This document shows, in pieces, positions 33,497 through 43,430 of a stretch of DNA of 64,000 nt (positions within the stretch are counted from its first letter, which is position 1; each line of letters begins with the position of its first letter). Origin of the DNA: Falsigemmobacter faecalis. GTDB taxonomy: Bacteria; Pseudomonadota; Alphaproteobacteria; Rhodobacterales; Rhodobacteraceae. A program made the position numbers and the translations under genes. The stretch spans positions 124,001 to 188,000 of the forward strand of contig NZ_RRAZ01000005.1 of the NCBI RefSeq assembly GCF_003863335.1. The letters run 5' to 3'. The notes beneath the pieces were generated by a model. The model did not search any database. It saw only the letters and a list, made by a program, of their open reading frames with translations, and had not been told where the DNA came from.

Positions 33497-33749
33497 AAGC
33501 GGGGACGCTAGGCCCGGGCGTCACGGCCTGCAAGAGGGCAGTTTGAAGCCATGGCTGATGGCCCCTGTCTGTTGCGGCGCAGCCTCAGCCGGGGCGCTGT
33601 GCGGGGGCGGGCGGACCTGCGGTCTGGGGCCGCAATTTCCCTGCGCCCCTTGCGGGGGGGCGGACGCGATACTAAGACTCTGACAAGAGTGCTGTGGCAT
33701 AACCCTGTCAGGGCGGTTCCAGAGCCAGTGAAATCAGAGGCGGGCAAAG

Positions 33750-34382
33750 ATGCGTGATCCGGCAGACTTCTACATGAACACCCTCGTGCCCATGGTGGTT
33801 GAGCAGACCAGCCGTGGCGAGCGGGCCTATGACATCTTCTCGCGCCTGCTGAAGGAGCGGATCATCTTTCTGTCGGGCCCCGTGCATGACGGCATGTCGA
33901 CGCTGATCGTGGCGCAGCTGCTGTTTCTGGAAGCGGAAAACCCGAACAAAGAAATCAGCATGTATATCAACAGCCCCGGCGGTGTTGTGACCTCGGGCCT
34001 GTCGATCTATGACACGATGCAGTATATCAAACCGAAGGTCTCGACCCTGGTGGTCGGCCAGGCGGCCTCGATGGGCTCGCTGCTGCTGACCGCGGGTGAG
34101 CCGGGCATGCGCTATTCGCTGCCCAACAGCCGCGTCATGGTGCACCAGCCTTCGGGCGGCTATCAGGGCCAGGCGACGGATATCATGATCCACGCCCGCG
34201 AGACCGAAAAGCTGAAGCGCCGTCTGAACGAGATTTACGTCAAACACACCGGCAACAGCTATGAGACCATTGAAGCCGGTCTTGAGCGTGACAATTTCAT
34301 GTCGGCCGAAGAGGCGAAAGCCTGGGGTCTGATCGACGAAATCGTCGAGACCCGCGGCAAAGCCGACCCGGACGCAAAGTAA
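33750..34382 (+). CDS. clpP: ATP-dependent Clp protease proteolytic subunit
   Basis: Serine protease that forms the tetradecameric chamber of ClpXP/ClpAP. At 210 aa it is full length. The catalytic triad is visible: Ser in [11 protein letters not shown], His in [11 protein letters not shown], and Asp in the C-terminal handle region (near [18 protein letters not shown]). The short N-terminus ([20 protein letters not shown]) could be a propeptide. It is followed after 89 nt by clpX in the usual pairing. Confidence 0.97.
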   Translation: MRDPADFYMNTLVPMVVEQTSRGERAYDIFSRLLKERIIFLSGPVHDGMSTLIVAQLLFLEAENPNKEISMYINSPGGVVTSGLSIYDTMQYIKPKVSTLVVGQAASMGSLLLTAGEPGMRYSLPNSRVMVHQPSGGYQGQATDIMIHARETEKLKRRLNEIYVKHTGNSYETIEAGLERDNFMSAEEAKAWGLIDEIVETRGKADPDAK

Positions 34383-34471
34383 CGCCTTCGGGGGTTGAGA
34401 GAGACTCCGTGCTCCCGTAATCTCGCGGGAGCAGCTTATGAGGGCCCGGCAGGGCCAAAGGAACGGAACGC

Positions 34472-35740
34472 ATGGCAAGCAATTCGGGCGACAGCAAAAA
34501 CACCCTCTACTGCTCGTTCTGCGGTAAGAGCCAGCACGAGGTGCGCAAGCTGATCGCCGGGCCGACGGTGTTCATCTGCGATGAATGCGTTGAGCTTTGC
34601 ATGGATATCATCCGCGAAGAGACCAAGTCTTCGGGGCTGAAATCTGCAGATGGTGTGCCGACGCCGCGCGAGATCGCGAAGGTGCTCGATGATTATGTGG
34701 TGGGACAGGAACATGCCAAGCGCGTCCTCGCGGTGGCGGTTCATAACCACTACAAACGTCTGAACCATTCGGGCGGCAAAGCCGGTGACATCGAGCTTGC
34801 GAAATCGAACATCCTGCTGATCGGGCCGACCGGCACGGGGAAAACCCTGCTGGCGCAGACCCTGGCGCGGATCCTCGATGTGCCTTTCACCATGGCCGAT
34901 GCGACCACGCTGACGGAAGCGGGCTATGTGGGGGAGGATGTTGAGAATATCATCCTGAAGCTTCTTCAGGCCTCGGAATATAACGTTGAGCGCGCGCAGC
35001 GCGGCATCGTTTATATCGATGAGGTGGATAAGATCACCCGCAAGTCGGACAACCCTTCGATCACCCGGGACGTTTCGGGCGAGGGTGTTCAGCAGGCACT
35101 TCTGAAGATCATGGAGGGCACCGTGGCCTCTGTGCCGCCGCAGGGCGGGCGCAAGCATCCGCAGCAGGAGTTTCTGCAGGTCGATACCACCAATATCCTT
35201 TTCATCTGCGGCGGCGCGTTTGCGGGTCTGGAAAAGATCATTGCACAGCGCGGTTCCGCGAAGGGTATTGGCTTTGGCGCGGCAGTGCGGGGTCCGGAAG
35301 AGCGGGGCACGGGCGAGCTTTTCAAAGAGCTGGAGCCGGAAGATCTGCTGAAATTCGGTCTGATTCCGGAATTCGTTGGCCGTCTGCCGGTGATCGCGAC
35401 GCTTGCTGATCTGGATGAAGACGCGCTGATCACGATTCTCTCGGAGCCGAAGAACGCGCTGGTCAAGCAGTACCAGAAGCTCTTTGAGATCGAGAATGTG
35501 AAGCTGACCTTCACGGGTGATGCGCTGTCGGCCGTCGCCAAGCGCGCCATCAAGCGCAAAACCGGTGCGCGGGGTCTGCGCTCGATCATGGAAGATATCC
35601 TGCTGGATACCATGTTTGAGCTGCCGGGCATGGAGGATGTGCAGGAAGTGGTGATCAGTGACGACGTCGTGAACGGCGCGTCAAAACCGCTGCTGGTGCA
35701 TACCGATGCGGCGAAGAAAAAGCAGGCGGCAAGCGCCTGA
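34472..35740 (+). CDS. clpX: ATP-dependent Clp protease ATPase subunit ClpX
   Basis: AAA+ unfoldase that feeds ClpP and recognises ssrA-tagged and adaptor-delivered substrates. The 422-aa protein has the N-terminal C4 zinc finger ([21 protein letters not shown]), Walker [13 protein letters not shown], the pore loop GYVGEDVE, Walker [12 protein letters not shown], sensor 1/arginine-finger region and the IGFG loop ([11 protein letters not shown]) that docks on ClpP. A strong terminator follows 10 nt after the stop. Confidence 0.98.
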   Translation: MASNSGDSKNTLYCSFCGKSQHEVRKLIAGPTVFICDECVELCMDIIREETKSSGLKSADGVPTPREIAKVLDDYVVGQEHAKRVLAVAVHNHYKRLNHSGGKAGDIELAKSNILLIGPTGTGKTLLAQTLARILDVPFTMADATTLTEAGYVGEDVENIILKLLQASEYNVERAQRGIVYIDEVDKITRKSDNPSITRDVSGEGVQQALLKIMEGTVASVPPQGGRKHPQQEFLQVDTTNILFICGGAFAGLEKIIAQRGSAKGIGFGAAVRGPEERGTGELFKELEPEDLLKFGLIPEFVGRLPVIATLADLDEDALITILSEPKNALVKQYQKLFEIENVKLTFTGDALSAVAKRAIKRKTGARGLRSIMEDILLDTMFELPGMEDVQEVVISDDVVNGASKPLLVHTDAAKKKQAASA

Positions 35741-35749
35741 GACGGATGA

Positions 35750-35780
35750 GGGCGGGAGGAAACTCCCGCCCTTTGCTTTT
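35750..35780 (+). terminator. Intrinsic terminator of clpX
   Basis: GGGCGGGAG, a GAAA tetraloop and CTCCCGCCC form a perfect 9-bp stem followed by TTTGCTTTT. It ends the clpP-clpX transcript. Confidence 0.9.
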
Positions 35781-35790
35781 GTGGCCGGCA

Positions 35791-35844
35791 CCCGGGGGCT
35801 TTGCGCCCCCGGACCCCCGCAGAGTATTTTTGAAAAAGCCAAAG
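35791..35844 (+). repeat. Dispersed GC-rich repeat, copy 1
   Basis: A GGGGGC/GCCCCC hairpin (CCGGGGGCTTTGCGCCCCCGG) followed by ACCCCCG, AGAGTATTTTTGAAAAAGCC and AAAG. The same unit appears in inverse orientation at 39744-39793. It sits between the clpX terminator and the RidA gene. Confidence 0.85.
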
Positions 35845-35858
35845 TCAGGGGGCGTGGG

Positions 35859-36239
35859 ATGGTGCGGCGGATTTCGTCCGGCTCGGTCTTTGAGGCGGAG
35901 ATCGGCTATAGTCGGGCGGTGGTACAGGGCGGGATGGTCTATGTCTCGGGCACGACGGGCTATGATTATGCGACCATGACCCTGCCGGAAGAGGTGGAGG
36001 CGCAATGCGCCAATACGATTGCGACCCTTGGCCGGGTGCTGGAGGAGGCCGGATCCTCGCTCGATCAGGTGGTGCGGGTGCGTTATATTTTGCCGGACCG
36101 GCGGGATTTTCCGAAATGCTGGCCGCAGTTGAGGGTGGCCTTTGCGCAGGCGCGCCCGGCGGCGACGATGATTGAGGCGCGTCTGATGGAGGATGCGATG
36201 AAAATCGAGATTGAAGTGACGGCGGTCTGTGGCGAATAA
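35859..36239 (+). CDS. RidA family protein (YjgF/YER057c/UK114)
   Basis: A 126-aa trimeric-fold protein of the RidA superfamily, whose archetype hydrolyses reactive enamine/imine intermediates of PLP enzymes. Visible: AEIGYSRAVVQGGMVYVSGT, a conserved VVRVRYILPDRRDF strand, and the C-terminal AATMIEARLMEDAMKIEIEV. The key Arg of active RidA lies in RPAATMIE, where Arg would normally be followed by S/A; the Glu near the C-terminus is also present, so activity is plausible but the subgroup is not certain. The ATG at 35859 lies just after the dispersed repeat. A hairpin with a T-run follows. Confidence 0.88.
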   Translation: MVRRISSGSVFEAEIGYSRAVVQGGMVYVSGTTGYDYATMTLPEEVEAQCANTIATLGRVLEEAGSSLDQVVRVRYILPDRRDFPKCWPQLRVAFAQARPAATMIEARLMEDAMKIEIEVTAVCGE

Positions 36240-36240
36240 A

Positions 36241-36276
36241 CGCAGGCCCTCTGGACCCCGGGCTGCGGTTTTTTTA
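36241..36276 (+). terminator. Intrinsic terminator after the RidA gene
   Basis: CGCAGGCCC pairs with GGGCTGCG (one bulged G) and is followed by GTTTTTTTA. It starts 1 nt after the stop codon. Confidence 0.75.
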
Positions 36277-36307
36277 TAACCGGGCCAACTGAACGCGTGG
36301 AGTCGCC

Positions 36308-36685
36308 ATGAAGAACTTTCTCCTCAGTTTCGCGACCTGGTGGAATGGCCAGACGCTGAACACCCGCTTCCACACCTGGCGTCACGGGGTGAAGGTCGGC
36401 GAAGATCCGCAGGGTAATATCTATTACCAGTCGAAAGACGGCAAGCGCCGCTGGGTCATCTTCAATGGTGAGATGCAGGCAAGCCGGGTGCCGACCGACT
36501 GGCATGGCTGGATGCATCACACCTTCGCTGAGCCGCCGACCAAAGCGCCGCTGGCCCATAAGGTCTGGGAAAAGCCGCATATGGAGAACCCGACGGGCAC
36601 CTCTGCGGCCTATGCGCCCGCCGGCTCGCTGATGCGTGCGGCCCCTGTGCAGCGCCGCGATTATGAGGCCTGGCAGCCCGAATGA
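36308..36685 (+). CDS. NDUFA12-family subunit of NADH:ubiquinone oxidoreductase (17.2 kDa)
   Basis: A 125-aa accessory subunit of complex I, found only in alphaproteobacteria and mitochondria. Family segments are [40 protein letters not shown] and [12 protein letters not shown]. It lies away from the nuo operon, as is common for this supernumerary subunit. Its stop overlaps the next gene by 4 nt (ATGA), tying it to an MlaD-like protein and DUF2155, an association frequent in Rhodobacterales. Confidence 0.95.
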   Translation: MKNFLLSFATWWNGQTLNTRFHTWRHGVKVGEDPQGNIYYQSKDGKRRWVIFNGEMQASRVPTDWHGWMHHTFAEPPTKAPLAHKVWEKPHMENPTGTSAAYAPAGSLMRAAPVQRRDYEAWQPE

Positions 36686-37143
36686 GCGAGGGCAGCAAGG
36701 CAGAGGTCGCGGTCGGAGCAGCAGTGCTCGCGGTCGCAGCCGGGTTTCTGATTTACGCAGCCCAGGTGACCGGTCTTGGTCCCTCGGGTGGCGCTTATGA
36801 GTTGCGGGCGCAGTTTCGCTCGATTGAAGGGGTGCGCGCCGGGACGGATGTGCGGATCGCGGGTGTGAAGGTTGGCACCGTGACCTCGACTTCGCTCGAT
36901 CCGCAGAGCTTCATGGCGGAGGCGCGGTTTACCGTGCGTGACGGCGTGGAGATCCCCGAGGACAGCACCGTGATGATCTCCTCTGAGGGGCTGCTGGGCG
37001 GCAACTTTGTGGAAATCTCGCCTGGCGGTTCGCCCGACGTGCTGCCGCCTGGGGCAGAGGTTGAGGATACCCAAGGGGCGGTCGGGCTGATTTCGCTGCT
37101 GATGAAATTCGTGGGCGGCGACAAAAAGGATGAGGCGGAATGA
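36682..37143 (+). CDS. mlaD: MlaD-like MCE-domain protein
   Basis: A 153-aa inner-membrane protein with one N-terminal span (about residues 8-28) and an MCE domain in the periplasm ([56 protein letters not shown]). MlaD hexamers carry phospholipid between the membranes with MlaFEB. No mlaE, mlaF or mlaC lies next to it; the gene instead overlaps NDUFA12 and DUF2155 neighbours by 4 nt each. Confidence 0.92.
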   Translation: MSEGSKAEVAVGAAVLAVAAGFLIYAAQVTGLGPSGGAYELRAQFRSIEGVRAGTDVRIAGVKVGTVTSTSLDPQSFMAEARFTVRDGVEIPEDSTVMISSEGLLGGNFVEISPGGSPDVLPPGAEVEDTQGAVGLISLLMKFVGGDKKDEAE

Positions 37144-37493
37144 TCCGTGTGGCCCTTCTGGCTTTGCTGATGGCCACGCCTGCGGCGGCGCAGGCGGTAA
37201 CAGAGGGGCGTGGAGCGGAGCTGCGCTGGCTTGATAAGATGTCGGGCGAGACGGCGGATGTGGAGTTGTCGCGCGGCCAGGCTGCGGTCTGGGGGCGGCT
37301 GACCATTCAGCTCGACAGCTGCCGCTCTCCGGCGGACAATTCCACCTCGGAGGCCTGGGCCCATCTGACCATCCGCGACTCGGTGGCAGATAAGGCGGTC
37401 TTCAACGGCTGGATGCTGGCGAGTTCACCGGCGCTTTCGGCGCTGGATCATCCGCGTTACGATGTCTGGGTTCTGCGCTGCCTGCAGAGCTGA
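37140..37493 (+). CDS. DUF2155 exported protein
   Basis: A 117-aa secreted protein: signal peptide [19 protein letters not shown], then the DUF2155 core (LRWLDKMSGETADVELSRGQ, WGRLTIQLDSCRSP, VFNGWMLASSPALSALDHPR, YDVWVLRC). Two cysteines (in DSCRSP and VLRCLQS) could form a disulfide. Function unknown; the family is confined to alphaproteobacteria. The start overlaps mlaD by 4 nt. Confidence 0.92.
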   Translation: MIRVALLALLMATPAAAQAVTEGRGAELRWLDKMSGETADVELSRGQAAVWGRLTIQLDSCRSPADNSTSEAWAHLTIRDSVADKAVFNGWMLASSPALSALDHPRYDVWVLRCLQS

Positions 37494-37575
37494 GCCTGCG
37501 GCACTTTCCCGATTGAGCCTCCACCCCATTTCGGGGTAGGAGCAACCTTTGGGTGCCGCGCGAAAGGATATTGCC

Positions 37576-38607
37576 ATGAAGTTTCTTGATCTGTGCAAGG
37601 TCTATATCCGGTCGGGCGGCGGCGGCGGCGGTGCGGTCTCCTTCCGGCGTGAGAAGTTTATCGAATTCGGCGGCCCTGACGGCGGCGATGGCGGCAACGG
37701 CGGCTCGGTCTATGCCGAAGCGGTGGACGGGCTGAACACGCTGATCGACTTCCGCTATCAGCAGCACTTCTTTGCCAAGAACGGCCAATACGGCATGGGC
37801 AGCCAGCGCACCGGGCGCAACGGCGAAGACATCGTGCTGCGCGTTCCCGTCGGCACTGAGATCCTCGACGAAGACGAAGAAACCGTGATCGCCGATCTGA
37901 CCGAAGTGGGGCAGCGCGTTGAGCTGGCGCATGGCGGTAACGGCGGCTGGGGCAACCTTCGCTTCAAATCTTCGACCAACCGCGCCCCCTCCCGCGCGAA
38001 TCCTGGTCAGGAAGGCGTGGAGCGGACCCTCTGGCTGCGTCTGAAGCTGATTGCAGACGCGGGCCTGCTGGGCCTGCCCAATGCGGGCAAATCGACCTTC
38101 CTCGCTGCCACCTCCAATGCGCGTCCGAAGATCGCGGATTACCCCTTCACCACCCTGGTCCCGAACCTCGGTGTTGTGGGTGTTGATGGCAAAGAATTCG
38201 TCATGGCCGATATCCCGGGCCTGATCGAGGGCGCTTCCGAAGGGCGCGGCCTTGGCGATCAGTTCCTTGGCCACGTTGAGCGTTGCGCCGTTCTTCTGCA
38301 CCTCGTCGACGGCACCTCCGAGACGGTGGCGGATGATTACCGCACCATCATCGGTGAGCTGGAAGCCTATGGCGGGGAACTGGCTGAGAAACGCCGCATC
38401 ACCTGCCTGAATAAGGTTGACGCGCTGGACCCTGACACTCTGGCTGAGCGTCTGGCAGAATTGAAAGAAGCCGCCGGTGGCCCGGTTCATGCTATCTCGG
38501 GCGCGGCAGGCATCGGTCTGCAGGAGGTGCTTCGGGCATTGATGAGCGAAATCGAAGCCCGTAAAGCTGAAGCAGCAGATGATGAGGCGGGGCCCTGGCG
38601 CCCCTGA
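37576..38607 (+). CDS. obgE: GTPase Obg/CgtA
   Basis: Ribosome-associated, essential GTPase. The glycine-rich Obg fold ([20 protein letters not shown] and repeated GGDGGNGG) is followed by the G domain: G1 [11 protein letters not shown]3 [17 protein letters not shown]4 CLNKVDAL. At 343 aa it has the short C-terminus usual in alphaproteobacteria. The ATG at 37576 after GAAAGGA begins the conserved [10 protein letters not shown]. It lies 14 nt upstream of proB, in the conserved obg-proB pairing. Confidence 0.97.
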   Translation: MKFLDLCKVYIRSGGGGGGAVSFRREKFIEFGGPDGGDGGNGGSVYAEAVDGLNTLIDFRYQQHFFAKNGQYGMGSQRTGRNGEDIVLRVPVGTEILDEDEETVIADLTEVGQRVELAHGGNGGWGNLRFKSSTNRAPSRANPGQEGVERTLWLRLKLIADAGLLGLPNAGKSTFLAATSNARPKIADYPFTTLVPNLGVVGVDGKEFVMADIPGLIEGASEGRGLGDQFLGHVERCAVLLHLVDGTSETVADDYRTIIGELEAYGGELAEKRRITCLNKVDALDPDTLAERLAELKEAAGGPVHAISGAAGIGLQEVLRALMSEIEARKAEAADDEAGPWRP

Positions 38608-38621
38608 GGTGAGGCCCTGAG

Positions 38622-39731
38622 ATGACTGCCCCTGATGTGACCCGGGCGCGCCGCCTGGTGGTGAAAATCGGCTCCGCTTTGCTGGTGGACCGAGTGACGG
38701 GCCTGCGCGGTGACTGGCTGCGCGGCCTGGCCGAAGATGTCGCCAGCGCACGTGCGCGGGGGACCGATGTTGTGCTCGTGTCCTCAGGCTCGATCGCGCT
38801 TGGCCGCCGCGTCCTTGGCCTGCCAGAGGGCGCACTGCCGCTTGAGCAGTCTCAGGCTGCCGCCGCAGTGGGGCAGATCCGTCTTGCGCGCGCTTACGAA
38901 GAAGTCCTGGCCCCGCATGGGCTGAAGGCGGCCCAGGTCCTGGTGACCCTTGAGGACACCGAGGACCGCCGCCGCTACCTCAACAGCCGCGCGACGCTGG
39001 AAACGCTGCTGAGCCTCGGTGTCATCCCGATCGTCAATGAAAATGACACCGTCGCCACGGATGAGATCCGCTTTGGCGACAACGACCGGCTGGCAGCACA
39101 GATCGCCGTGACCATCGGGGCGGATCAGCTGCTTCTGCTCTCCGATGTCGACGGCTTCTACAGCGCCAATCCGAAGACCGACCCCACCGCGCGGCGCTTT
39201 GATCTGCTCGATCACATCACCCCCGACATTGAAGCCATGGCCGGGGACCCGATCTCGGGCCTCTCCAAGGGCGGTATGAAGACCAAGCTGATGGCCGCCA
39301 AAACGGCCGTGGCCGGTGGCTGCGCCATGGCGATCATGGAGGGCTCGGTCTACCGGCCGCTCTCAGCACTGGCAAAGGATGCCAACCGCACCTGGTTCCT
39401 GCCGCTTTCAGATCCGCAACATGCCCGCAAGCGCTGGATTGCCGCGATGAAGCCCCGCGGCGCTGTGCAACTCGACGAGGGGGCAGTGCGGGCGCTTCAT
39501 GCCGGAAAATCGCTTCTCCCGGCTGGTGTTACCCGCGTCAGCGGCAGTTTCGGGCGCGGAGAGGCGGTTCAGATCACCGACCCGAACGGGGCAGAACTGG
39601 CCAAGGGTCTGATCCGCTACACCGATGCCGAAGCCCGCGCCATTGCCGGCCACCACAGCTCTGCCATTGAGGGGATCCTCGGCTATCCCGGCCGCGCAGC
39701 ACTGATCCACCGCGACGATCTCGCGATCTGA
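38622..39731 (+). CDS. proB: Glutamate 5-kinase
   Basis: First enzyme of proline synthesis, phosphorylating glutamate. The 369-aa protein has the amino-acid kinase domain ([69 protein letters not shown]) and a C-terminal PUA domain (about residues 275-360), so it is the full, proline-feedback-type enzyme. proA, often the third gene of this operon, does not follow: the dispersed repeat and a convergent gene come next. Confidence 0.97.
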   Translation: MTAPDVTRARRLVVKIGSALLVDRVTGLRGDWLRGLAEDVASARARGTDVVLVSSGSIALGRRVLGLPEGALPLEQSQAAAAVGQIRLARAYEEVLAPHGLKAAQVLVTLEDTEDRRRYLNSRATLETLLSLGVIPIVNENDTVATDEIRFGDNDRLAAQIAVTIGADQLLLLSDVDGFYSANPKTDPTARRFDLLDHITPDIEAMAGDPISGLSKGGMKTKLMAAKTAVAGGCAMAIMEGSVYRPLSALAKDANRTWFLPLSDPQHARKRWIAAMKPRGAVQLDEGAVRALHAGKSLLPAGVTRVSGSFGRGEAVQITDPNGAELAKGLIRYTDAEARAIAGHHSSAIEGILGYPGRAALIHRDDLAI

Positions 39732-39743
39732 AGCACCCTAAGG

Positions 39744-39793
39744 CTTTGGCTTTTTAGAAATACTCCGGGGGCCCGGGGGCAGCGCCCCCGGCC
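39744..39793 (-). repeat. Dispersed GC-rich repeat, copy 2 (inverse orientation)
   Basis: Read on the minus strand it gives GGCCGGGGGCGCTGCCCCCG, GGCCCCCGGAGTATTTCTA and AAAAGCCAAAG, matching copy 1 (35791-35844) in order and spacing. It lies between the convergent proB and hydroxyacyl-CoA dehydrogenase genes and may double as their terminator. Confidence 0.85.
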
Positions 39794-39813
39794 TCGCCGT
39801 CTTTCACTCCGCC

Positions 39814-40689
39814 TCAGCGCGTCGGCACCGGCTCTTCACCGCTGTAATCGTAAAATCCGCGCTTGACCTTGCGGCCCAGCCAGCCGGCTTCGACATATTT
39901 TACCAAAAGCGGGCAGGGGCGGTATTTGGTATCTGCCAGCCCCTCATGCAGCACATTCATGATGGAGAGGCAGGTATCAAGCCCGATGAAATCCGCAAGC
40001 TCCAGCGGCCCCATCGGATGATTGGCCCCCAGCTTCATCGACTGATCGATCGAGCGCACATTCCCCACCCCTTCATAAAGCGCATAGACCGCCTCATTGA
40101 TCATCGGGATCAGGATGCGGTTGACGATAAAGGCGGGAAAATCCTCTGCCGAAGCGGCGGTCTTACCCAGCGTCGCCACCACCTTCAGCAGCGCCTGATA
40201 GGTCTCTTCGCTGGTCTGAATGCCCCGGATCAGCTCCACAAGCTGCATCACCGGCACCGGGTTCATAAAGTGAAAGCCCATGAAGCGCTCGGGACGCTCG
40301 GTCCCTGCAGCCAGACGCGTAATCGAGATCGAGGAGGTATTGGAGGTGAGAATCGTCTCAGGCCCCAGATGCGGGCGCAGCTCCTCAAAAAGCTTCACCT
40401 TCACCGCTTCCCGCTCCGTCGCGGCCTCGATGATCAGATCAGAGGGGCCAAGCTCGGCCAGGACCTGGGTCGTGCGGATGCGCCCGAGCGCTGCCGTCAT
40501 CTCCCCTTCCGTGGTTTTCCCCCGGCTCACCTGACGCTCCAGATTGCGCGCAATCAGGGCCACGGCCTTTTCCAGTGCCTCAGCGGAAATATCAGTCAGA
40601 ACAACATCATATCCCGATTGCGCAAAGACATGCGCGATGCCGTTTCCCATCTGTCCGGCACCAATGACGCCAACTGAACGGATTTCCAT
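39814..40689 (-). CDS. 3-hydroxybutyryl-CoA dehydrogenase (3-hydroxyacyl-CoA dehydrogenase family)
   Basis: NAD(P)-dependent enzyme interconverting 3-hydroxybutyryl-CoA and acetoacetyl-CoA. The 291-aa protein has the Rossmann motif VIGAGQMGNGIAHVFAQSGY, catalytic-region motifs SNTSSISIT and FMGFHFMNPVPVMQLVE (His of the active site), and the C-terminal dimerisation domain (FIGLDTCLSIMNVLHEG, VKRGFYDYSG). Single-domain, so not a trifunctional FadB/FadJ. It is near etfBA, consistent with fatty acid or butyrate/PHB carbon flow, but not in an operon with them. Confidence 0.94.
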   Translation of the reverse strand: MEIRSVGVIGAGQMGNGIAHVFAQSGYDVVLTDISAEALEKAVALIARNLERQVSRGKTTEGEMTAALGRIRTTQVLAELGPSDLIIEAATEREAVKVKLFEELRPHLGPETILTSNTSSISITRLAAGTERPERFMGFHFMNPVPVMQLVELIRGIQTSEETYQALLKVVATLGKTAASAEDFPAFIVNRILIPMINEAVYALYEGVGNVRSIDQSMKLGANHPMGPLELADFIGLDTCLSIMNVLHEGLADTKYRPCPLLVKYVEAGWLGRKVKRGFYDYSGEEPVPTR

Positions 40690-40819
40690 ATTTGCCTCCG
40701 GGAGATGTCCGAGAGCGACATTAGGCCGCGTGGCTGCAGAAGTGCAAGGCCGCAGCGCTTAACCCGATTTTATCACTCCCCGGCTAAACAGAGAGCGGGT
40801 GTGAAATAAGGGGGTGGTC

Positions 40820-41566
40820 ATGAGCAGGCATATGCCGCTCAGCGCCGAGCCGGTGTTTGCGACGTGCCAGTTCGGGCAGTCGCGTCTGCGGTTTCGTGCG
40901 CAGGAGACTGTATTGGGGCGCGCTGATGTTACGGTACTCGGCAGTGGGATCAGTTTCGGGCGGTTCTGCCGCGAGCCATGGCCTGATCTTCTGGCACGCG
41001 GTGCGGGGCTGCGGCTGCGCAACCTCGCTGTGCCGCAAACAGGGCCGGAGGCCTGGGCGCAGGATGATGATCTGATGGCCCTTGCCCTGCGGTCGTCGCT
41101 GCAGATTGTCGAACTGCCCTGCTGCCTGCGCGTCTCAAACCGCTTCTGGCAGCTGCATCCGCGCCGCAATGACCGTATCATCCGTGTGCTGCCGCCGCTG
41201 AAGGCGCTTTATCCGGAGCTGGATCTGGCGGAAGTGATCTTTTCGGGCCATCTCCTGCGGCTGCTTGAAAGCATCTGCCCGCGCCGCTTCGCCCTGGTGC
41301 AGGAGGCGGCTGCAAGGGCCTGGCTGGACCGTATGGGCGCGCTTCTGGCGGATCTTCCGGGACCCGTTGTGCTTTTATGGCTGCATATGCCACAGCCGCG
41401 GGCGCTGTCGCCCGGCGCGGATCTGGTGCAGGCGCTGCGCAATCAGGTCCGTGCGGTGGTTGAGGTGAATGTCTCTCCGCCGCCAGGGGCGCAGGGCCCC
41501 GAAGGCCACTTCCCGGACGCCGCCTCCCACCGCAGAATAGCGGATCGTCTGCGCGACATGCTCTGA
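40820..41566 (+). CDS. DUF6473-like protein (SGNH-hydrolase-like fold suspected)
   Basis: A 248-aa protein without signal peptide or membrane span. It resembles DUF6473 proteins of Rhodobacterales, whose N-terminal G-S-E-T/S-F/Y-G-type loop precedes PFPxLL and a NLG-like strand. Here the equivalent is TVLGSGISFGRFCREPWPDL and LRNLAVPQTGPEAW. Family members resemble SGNH esterases, but the nucleophile-loop residues differ here and activity is doubtful. Start taken at the ATG 40820 (AAGGGGG upstream) rather than GTG 40814. Single gene with a terminator shared with etfA. Confidence 0.6.
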   Translation: MSRHMPLSAEPVFATCQFGQSRLRFRAQETVLGRADVTVLGSGISFGRFCREPWPDLLARGAGLRLRNLAVPQTGPEAWAQDDDLMALALRSSLQIVELPCCLRVSNRFWQLHPRRNDRIIRVLPPLKALYPELDLAEVIFSGHLLRLLESICPRRFALVQEAAARAWLDRMGALLADLPGPVVLLWLHMPQPRALSPGADLVQALRNQVRAVVEVNVSPPPGAQGPEGHFPDAASHRRIADRLRDML

Positions 41567-41576
41567 CAGGGATGTC

Positions 41577-41602
41577 AAAAAGGGCGCCCGAAGGCGCCCT
41601 TT
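41577..41602. terminator. Bidirectional terminator between DUF6473 gene and etfA
   Basis: AAAGGGCGCC (41579-41588), CGAA tetraloop, GGCGCCCTTT (41593-41602): a perfect 10-bp stem with A and T runs on its two sides, between convergent genes. Confidence 0.88.
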
Positions 41603-41627
41603 CCGCATCCTGCCCCGCCGAAGCGGA

Positions 41628-42539
41628 TCAGAGTTTGCCGGTCAGTTCCGGAACGATCTGGAAGAGATCGCCAACAAGGCCGTAGTCCGCGACCTGGAAG
41701 ATCGGTGCTTCTTCGTCTTTGTTGATCGCAACGATGACCTTTGAGTCCTTCATCCCCGCAAGGTGCTGGATCGCACCCGAGATGCCGACCGCGATATAAA
41801 GCTGCGGTGCCACGACCTTACCGGTCTGGCCGACCTGCAGATCGTTCGGTGCATAGCCCGAATCGACCGCCGCGCGCGAGGCGCCAACAGCCGCGCCGAG
41901 TTTGTCAGCCAGCTGGCCCACAATCGCGAAGTTCTCTTCCGAGCCGACGCCACGACCGCCCGAAACGACGATCTTCGCCGAGGTCAGGTCCGGACGATCC
42001 GAGGCCGCAACCTTGTCTTCCACCCAGGCCGAGAGGTCCGAGGCTTTGGCAGCCACCGCTTCGACCGCCGCCGAACCGGTCTGACCCGCCGCCGCGAAAG
42101 CAGCGGTCCGAACGGTAAAGACCTTAACCTTATCGGAAGACTTTACGGTTTGAATGGCGTTACCGGCATAGATCGGGCGCGAGAAGGTCTCGGCGTCCAC
42201 GACGTCCACAACATCGGAGAGAACCATGACATCCAGAAGCGCCGCTGCGCGGGGCAGCACGTTCTTCGAGAAGGCGGTGGCCGCCGCCGCGATGTGGCTA
42301 TAGTTGCCCGCAAGCGAAACGATCAGATCCGCGACCGATTCCGCAAGGCCGTGGCCTGCGTCTTCGGCGTGCAGAACTTTGGCCGCACCGTCGAGCTTTG
42401 CAGCCTCCGCGGCCGCCGAAGCGGGGCCCGTGACGAGGATATGGACCTCGCCCAGGGCTTTCACCGCCGAGAGGGTTTTGGCGACGGCATCGGTTGCCAG
42501 TGCGCCGTTGTTGACATCAGCAAGCAGCAGAACAGCCAT
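41628..42539 (-). CDS. etfA: Electron transfer flavoprotein alpha subunit
   Basis: FAD-binding subunit of ETF, which collects electrons from acyl-CoA and other flavin dehydrogenases. The 303-aa protein has the N-terminal ETF domain and the C-terminal FAD domain with [35 protein letters not shown], the [20 protein letters not shown] signature and [20 protein letters not shown]. Its ATG overlaps the etfB stop by 1 nt. Electrons are passed to the ETF-QO encoded at 53557. Confidence 0.97.
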   Translation of the reverse strand: MAVLLLADVNNGALATDAVAKTLSAVKALGEVHILVTGPASAAAEAAKLDGAAKVLHAEDAGHGLAESVADLIVSLAGNYSHIAAAATAFSKNVLPRAAALLDVMVLSDVVDVVDAETFSRPIYAGNAIQTVKSSDKVKVFTVRTAAFAAAGQTGSAAVEAVAAKASDLSAWVEDKVAASDRPDLTSAKIVVSGGRGVGSEENFAIVGQLADKLGAAVGASRAAVDSGYAPNDLQVGQTGKVVAPQLYIAVGISGAIQHLAGMKDSKVIVAINKDEEAPIFQVADYGLVGDLFQIVPELTGKL

Positions 42540-43300
42540 CAGAGAACCCCCGCTTCGTCTTTCAGTTTCGCAATCAGCTCATCCACCGAGCCGACTTTCA
42601 CACCGGCTTTACGACCGGCGGGCTCTGCGGTTTTCACCACGGTCAGGCGCGGGGTGACATCGACGCCGTAATCGGCAGCGGTCTTTTCCTCGAGCGGCTT
42701 TTTCTTCGCCTTCATGATGTTCGGCAGCGAGGCATAGCGCGGCTCGTTGAGGCGCAGGTCAGCGGTGATGACCGCCGGGAGCTTCACTTTGATGGTCTGC
42801 AGACCGCCGTCGACTTCGCGGGTCACGGTGGCGGCATCGCCCTCAACCGAGACTTCCGACGCAAAAGTTGCCTGAGCCCAGCCCAGCAGGGCCGCCAGCA
42901 TCTGACCGGTGGCGTTCAGATCGTTGTCGATCGCCTGCTTGCCAGCCAGAATGATCTGCGGCTGCTCTTCTTTGGCGACGGCGGCCAGAAGTTTGGCAAC
43001 GGCCAGCGGCTCGATGTCGGTGTGAACGTCCGAAGAGGCTTCAATCAGGATCGCGCGGTCCGCGCCCATGGCCAGCGCGGTGCGCAGGGTTTCCTGAGCC
43101 TGTTTCACGCCGATCGAGACCACGACGATCTCGGTGGCCACGCCTTTTTCCTTCAGACGGATCGCCTCTTCGACGGCGATTTCGTCAAAGGGGTTCATCG
43201 ACATTTTCACGTTGGCGAGGTCAACCCCCGAGCCGTCCGCTTTCACACGGGCCTTCACGTTATAGTCGATGACCCGCTTTACGGGGACAAGAACCTTCAT
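42539..43300 (-). CDS. etfB: Electron transfer flavoprotein beta subunit
   Basis: AMP-binding partner of EtfA. I place the start at the ATG 43300 (253 aa, [16 protein letters not shown]): GGAGAG lies 8 nt before it, whereas the in-frame GTG 6 nt upstream would be too close to that site. Conserved segments include [40 protein letters not shown] and the ETF-beta signature [20 protein letters not shown]. First gene of etfB-etfA. Confidence 0.96.
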   Translation of the reverse strand: MKVLVPVKRVIDYNVKARVKADGSGVDLANVKMSMNPFDEIAVEEAIRLKEKGVATEIVVVSIGVKQAQETLRTALAMGADRAILIEASSDVHTDIEPLAVAKLLAAVAKEEQPQIILAGKQAIDNDLNATGQMLAALLGWAQATFASEVSVEGDAATVTREVDGGLQTIKVKLPAVITADLRLNEPRYASLPNIMKAKKKPLEEKTAADYGVDVTPRLTVVKTAEPAGRKAGVKVGSVDELIAKLKDEAGVL

Positions 43301-43430
43301 CGGCACATCTCTCCATCCTGACGTGACCTGACGCGCAGGTCACAGATCCGATCCGAAGCGGTGTTAGCCTGTCCACATCTTTTAGGACAGGTCAAAAAGA
43401 CGCAGGACAGATCATAACGTGGCGTTGCCA

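Noticed and set aside
33640-33690. Possible heat-shock (RpoH) promoter before clpP: CTTGCGG then CGCGATAC
   Set aside because: The spacer is about 9 nt, too short for the known sigma-32 consensus, and the -10 match is poor.
37586-37720. Apparent simple repeat of GGCGGC/GGTGGC
   Set aside because: It encodes the glycine-rich Obg fold that defines this GTPase, so it is constrained coding sequence.
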